A stretch of DNA of 64,000 bases from Manihot esculenta (lineage: Eukaryota; Streptophyta; Magnoliopsida; Malpighiales; Euphorbiaceae): positions 1,056,389 through 1,120,388 of the forward strand of contig NC_035174.2 in assembly GCF_001659605.2 (NCBI RefSeq), in the 5' to 3' direction. This document shows, in pieces, positions 61,584 through 64,000 of the stretch (its first letter is position 1; every line of letters starts with the position of its first letter). The notes under the pieces were generated by a model. It was not told where the DNA came from. It was given only the letters and a program-made list of their open reading frames with translations, and searched no databases. Both the position numbers and the translations under genes were made by a program.

Positions 61584-64000
61584 GTGGTATCAGAGCCTTT
61601 TATGGTCTTTGTAGGACCTGTAAAAGAGAGAAAACTAACAAGGAAACCTTCCTCAAAAAACCCTTAAATAGTTGTGAGTGAAAATATAGCTTCAAGTAGC
61701 TATTCAGCTCCTCCACCACCTGTTTTCTCAGGAGAAAACTATCCCATCTAGTCAGTGAAGATGAAATCTTATTTGAAGGCCTATGATCTATGGAAAGTTG
61801 TGGAAACGGGTAGAGACCCACCTCCTTTGAGAGACAATGCTACGGTTGCTCAAATGAAGCAACATAGTGAAGAGTGTGCAAAGAAGTTCAAGGCACTCTC
61901 TTGTCTTCATTCTGTTGTTTCTGATGTTATTTTCACAAGAATCATGGCTTGTGAATCAGCAAAAGAAGCTTGGGATAAGCTGAAGGAAGAGTTCCAAGGA
62001 AGTGACAAAACTAGAAGCATGCAAATTCTAAATTTGAGAAGAGAGTTTGAAGTCCTTAAAATGAAGGATTCTGAATCTGTCAAGGAGTATTCTGATAGAT
62101 TACTCTCTGTTGTCAACAAAATTAGACTTTTAGGAGAGGAGCTTAGTGATAAAAGAGTTGTGGAGAAAGTTCTTGTAAGCCTACCCGAGAGATTTGAGCC
62201 AAAGATCTCTTCTTTGGAAGATTCTAAAAACTTGAGCACCATTTCTCTTTCAGAGTTGGTTAATGCTCTACAAGCTCTTGAGCAAAGGAGGACATTCAGA
62301 ATGGAGGAATCCTCAGAGGAAGCTTTTCTTGTGAAGCAAAAGGGCAAGCTAGTTGAAGAAGTAAAGAAACCTGCAAGTAATTCTTTTAACAAGGGCAAGC
62401 AACATGCAAATAGAAGGAAGGGAGGTAGAAGAGCAAATTTCCCACCTTGTCCTACTTGCAACAAAACCAACCATCTTGAGAAAGATTGCTGGCAAAAGAG
62501 TGGAGTTAAGCCACCACAATGTGGTTATTGCAAGAAGCTGGGTCATGTTGATAAAAATTGCAGACTCAAGCAATATAGGCAAAACCAAAATCATAACCAG
62601 CAACCTACACAACAACTTAATTACCATGATGATCAAGCTCAATGTGATGATCATATTTTTGCTGTTACACACTCCTCAAATACTGGTTGCAGACACACTT
62701 GGCTTGTGGATAGTGGTTGCACTTGTCACATGGCAAGAGATGAAAGCTTGTTCTCTTCCATTGATAAATCAGTGAGGGTCAAAGTAAAGCTTGGAAATGG
62801 AGAAATTGTGGAGTCTCAAGGCAAGGGTTCAATATATATTCAAACTAAGCAAGGTATCAAACTAGTTCCTAATGTTCTTTTCATTCCTAGTTTAGATCAA
62901 AACTTGCTTAGTGTTGCTCAAATGATGAAGAAGGGTTATTCCTTGTCATTCAAAGACAATGTGTGCTCCATTTTTGACTCTCATGGTGCTGAAATTGTTA
63001 AAGTTAATATGGTGGATAATAGCTTTCCTTTAAATTGGAATTCAGTTCAACAACACACCTCATATATTGCTAGAAATGCTGAATCTGATTTGTGGCATAA
63101 AAGATTTGGCTACTACAACTTGAATTCTCTCAAATACATGCAAAATAAAGAAATGGTTAGAGATATGCCTGAAATTTTTCTTGATGGTAGTGTATGTGGA
63201 AATTGCCAACTTGGCAAGTCTCATAGACAATCTTTTCCTAATAATGAAACATGGAGAGCCAAGAAAAAGCTGGAATTGGTTCATACTGATGTATGTGGAC
63301 CAATGAGGACAGCTTCCATGAGTAACAACTTGTATTTCATCCTCTTTATTGATGATTTGACAAGGATGACTTGGGTTTATTTTCTCACCAACAAATCTCA
63401 AGTTTTTTCAATATTTAAAAAATTTAAAGCTCTTGTTGAAAGGCAAAGTAGCTGCAAATTAAAAACTTTGAGATCAGATAATGGTACTGAGTATACTTCT
63501 GGTGAGTTTAACAAATTCTGTGAAGATTTGGGAATCAAGCATCAATTTTCAGTTAGTTATTCTCCTGAACAAAATGGTGTCTCAGAGAGGAAGAATAGAA
63601 CAGTAATGGAGATGGCTAGATGCATGATGATTGAGAAGAAATTACCAAAGAATTTCTGGGCAGAAGCTATACATACAGCTGTATATCTTCTCAACAGGCT
63701 TCCTACAAGGTCAGTGCAAGGAATGACACCTGTGGAGGCTTGGTTTGGTTCAAAACCATCAGCAAAACACGTGAAAGTGTTTGGTTCCGCTTGTTACATC
63801 CATATTCCTGCAGTAAAGAGAGGCAAGCTTGATGATAAGGCAGAAATTGGTATCTTTTTGGGTTATGCAGCTCAATCGAAGGGTTATAGAGTGTACAAAG
63901 TTGAAGCCAAGAAGGTGGTTGTGTGTAGGAATGTGAAGATTGATGAAGATGCTTATTGGAATTGGAAAACAAATCAAGTTGAGTATTGTTGTTCAGATCA
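61258..64000 (+). mobile_element. Ty1/copia retrotransposon, 5' part, partial at right edge
   Basis: The 5' LTR is 61258-61583 (326 bp), with ends TGTTA...TAACA. A primer-binding site TGGTATCAGAGC (61585-61596, complementary to initiator tRNA-Met) follows. One long frame holds gag (SVKMKSYLKAYDLWKVVETG, EEFQGSDKTR), two zinc knuckles (CPTCNKTNHLEKDC near 62448 and CGYCKKLGHVDKNC near 62518), protease (WLVDSGCTCHM near 62700) and the GAG-preintegrase/HHCC region (LWHKRFGYYNLNSL...CGNCQLGK). The integrase core then shows its acidic triad (HTDVCGP, LRSDNGTEY, EQNGVSERKNR). Protease before integrase and integrase before the (off-window) reverse transcriptase is the copia order. A TAG at 61749-61751 stands where the family has Trp (NYPIW), and the likely start is GTG at 61674, so gag is broken at its N-terminus unless translation starts at ATG 61761. 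Confidence 0.95.

Overview
This is a plant nuclear sequence, almost certainly from a eudicot. The genes have GT-AG introns, the spacers are very AT-rich, and the families are plant-specific (EMSY-LIKE, G-type lectin receptor kinases, GH1 beta-glucosidases, a CLE-like peptide). LTR retrotransposons, a LINE and a Mutator-type MITE are also present. Gene style suggests a woody rosid, perhaps Euphorbiaceae/Malpighiales, but that is only an impression.

Layout. 0-22 kb is a rearranged locus. The 5' half of an EMSY-LIKE (EML) gene lies on the minus strand at 1682-134 and runs off the left edge. A short copy of the SelO promoter follows at 4.26-4.41 kb. A second EML copy on the minus strand (10448-4637) is a pseudogene, split by a degraded Ty3/gypsy fragment (6.7-8.65 kb). 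At 13914-21585 there is a complete 7.67 kb LTR element with 700-bp LTRs and a TTTAT target-site duplication. It has no gag-pol but carries pieces of at least two host genes (AP-2 alpha adaptin in antisense, RETICULATA-RELATED in sense) and a large minisatellite. At 22.1-26.5 kb is an intact eight-exon SelO gene. The parts fit a tandem duplication of a divergent EML(-)/SelO(+) pair in which the first SelO was lost and the second EML was broken.

27-32 kb holds a Mutator-like MITE with a 9-bp target duplication and a (GAA)n core, then a decayed LINE. 32.9-36 kb holds the single-exon octanoyltransferase LIP2 and a small secreted CLE-like peptide gene. 37.5-43.5 kb holds two tandem single-exon G-type lectin receptor kinases. 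47-49 kb holds a small basic/acidic AT-hook-like nuclear protein with a spliced upstream ORF. 51.3-60.5 kb holds two tandem 13-exon GH1 beta-glucosidases with identical exon phases. 60.9-64 kb holds the 3' end of a lipoxygenase gene (minus strand), cut by a Ty1/copia element whose 5' LTR starts at 61258 and which runs off the right edge.

The genes do not form a pathway. The tandem receptor-kinase and beta-glucosidase pairs are typical defence-related clusters, LIP2 and SelO are organelle housekeeping genes, and EML is chromatin-associated. The most unusual object is the gene-capturing, non-autonomous LTR element at 13.9-21.6 kb.
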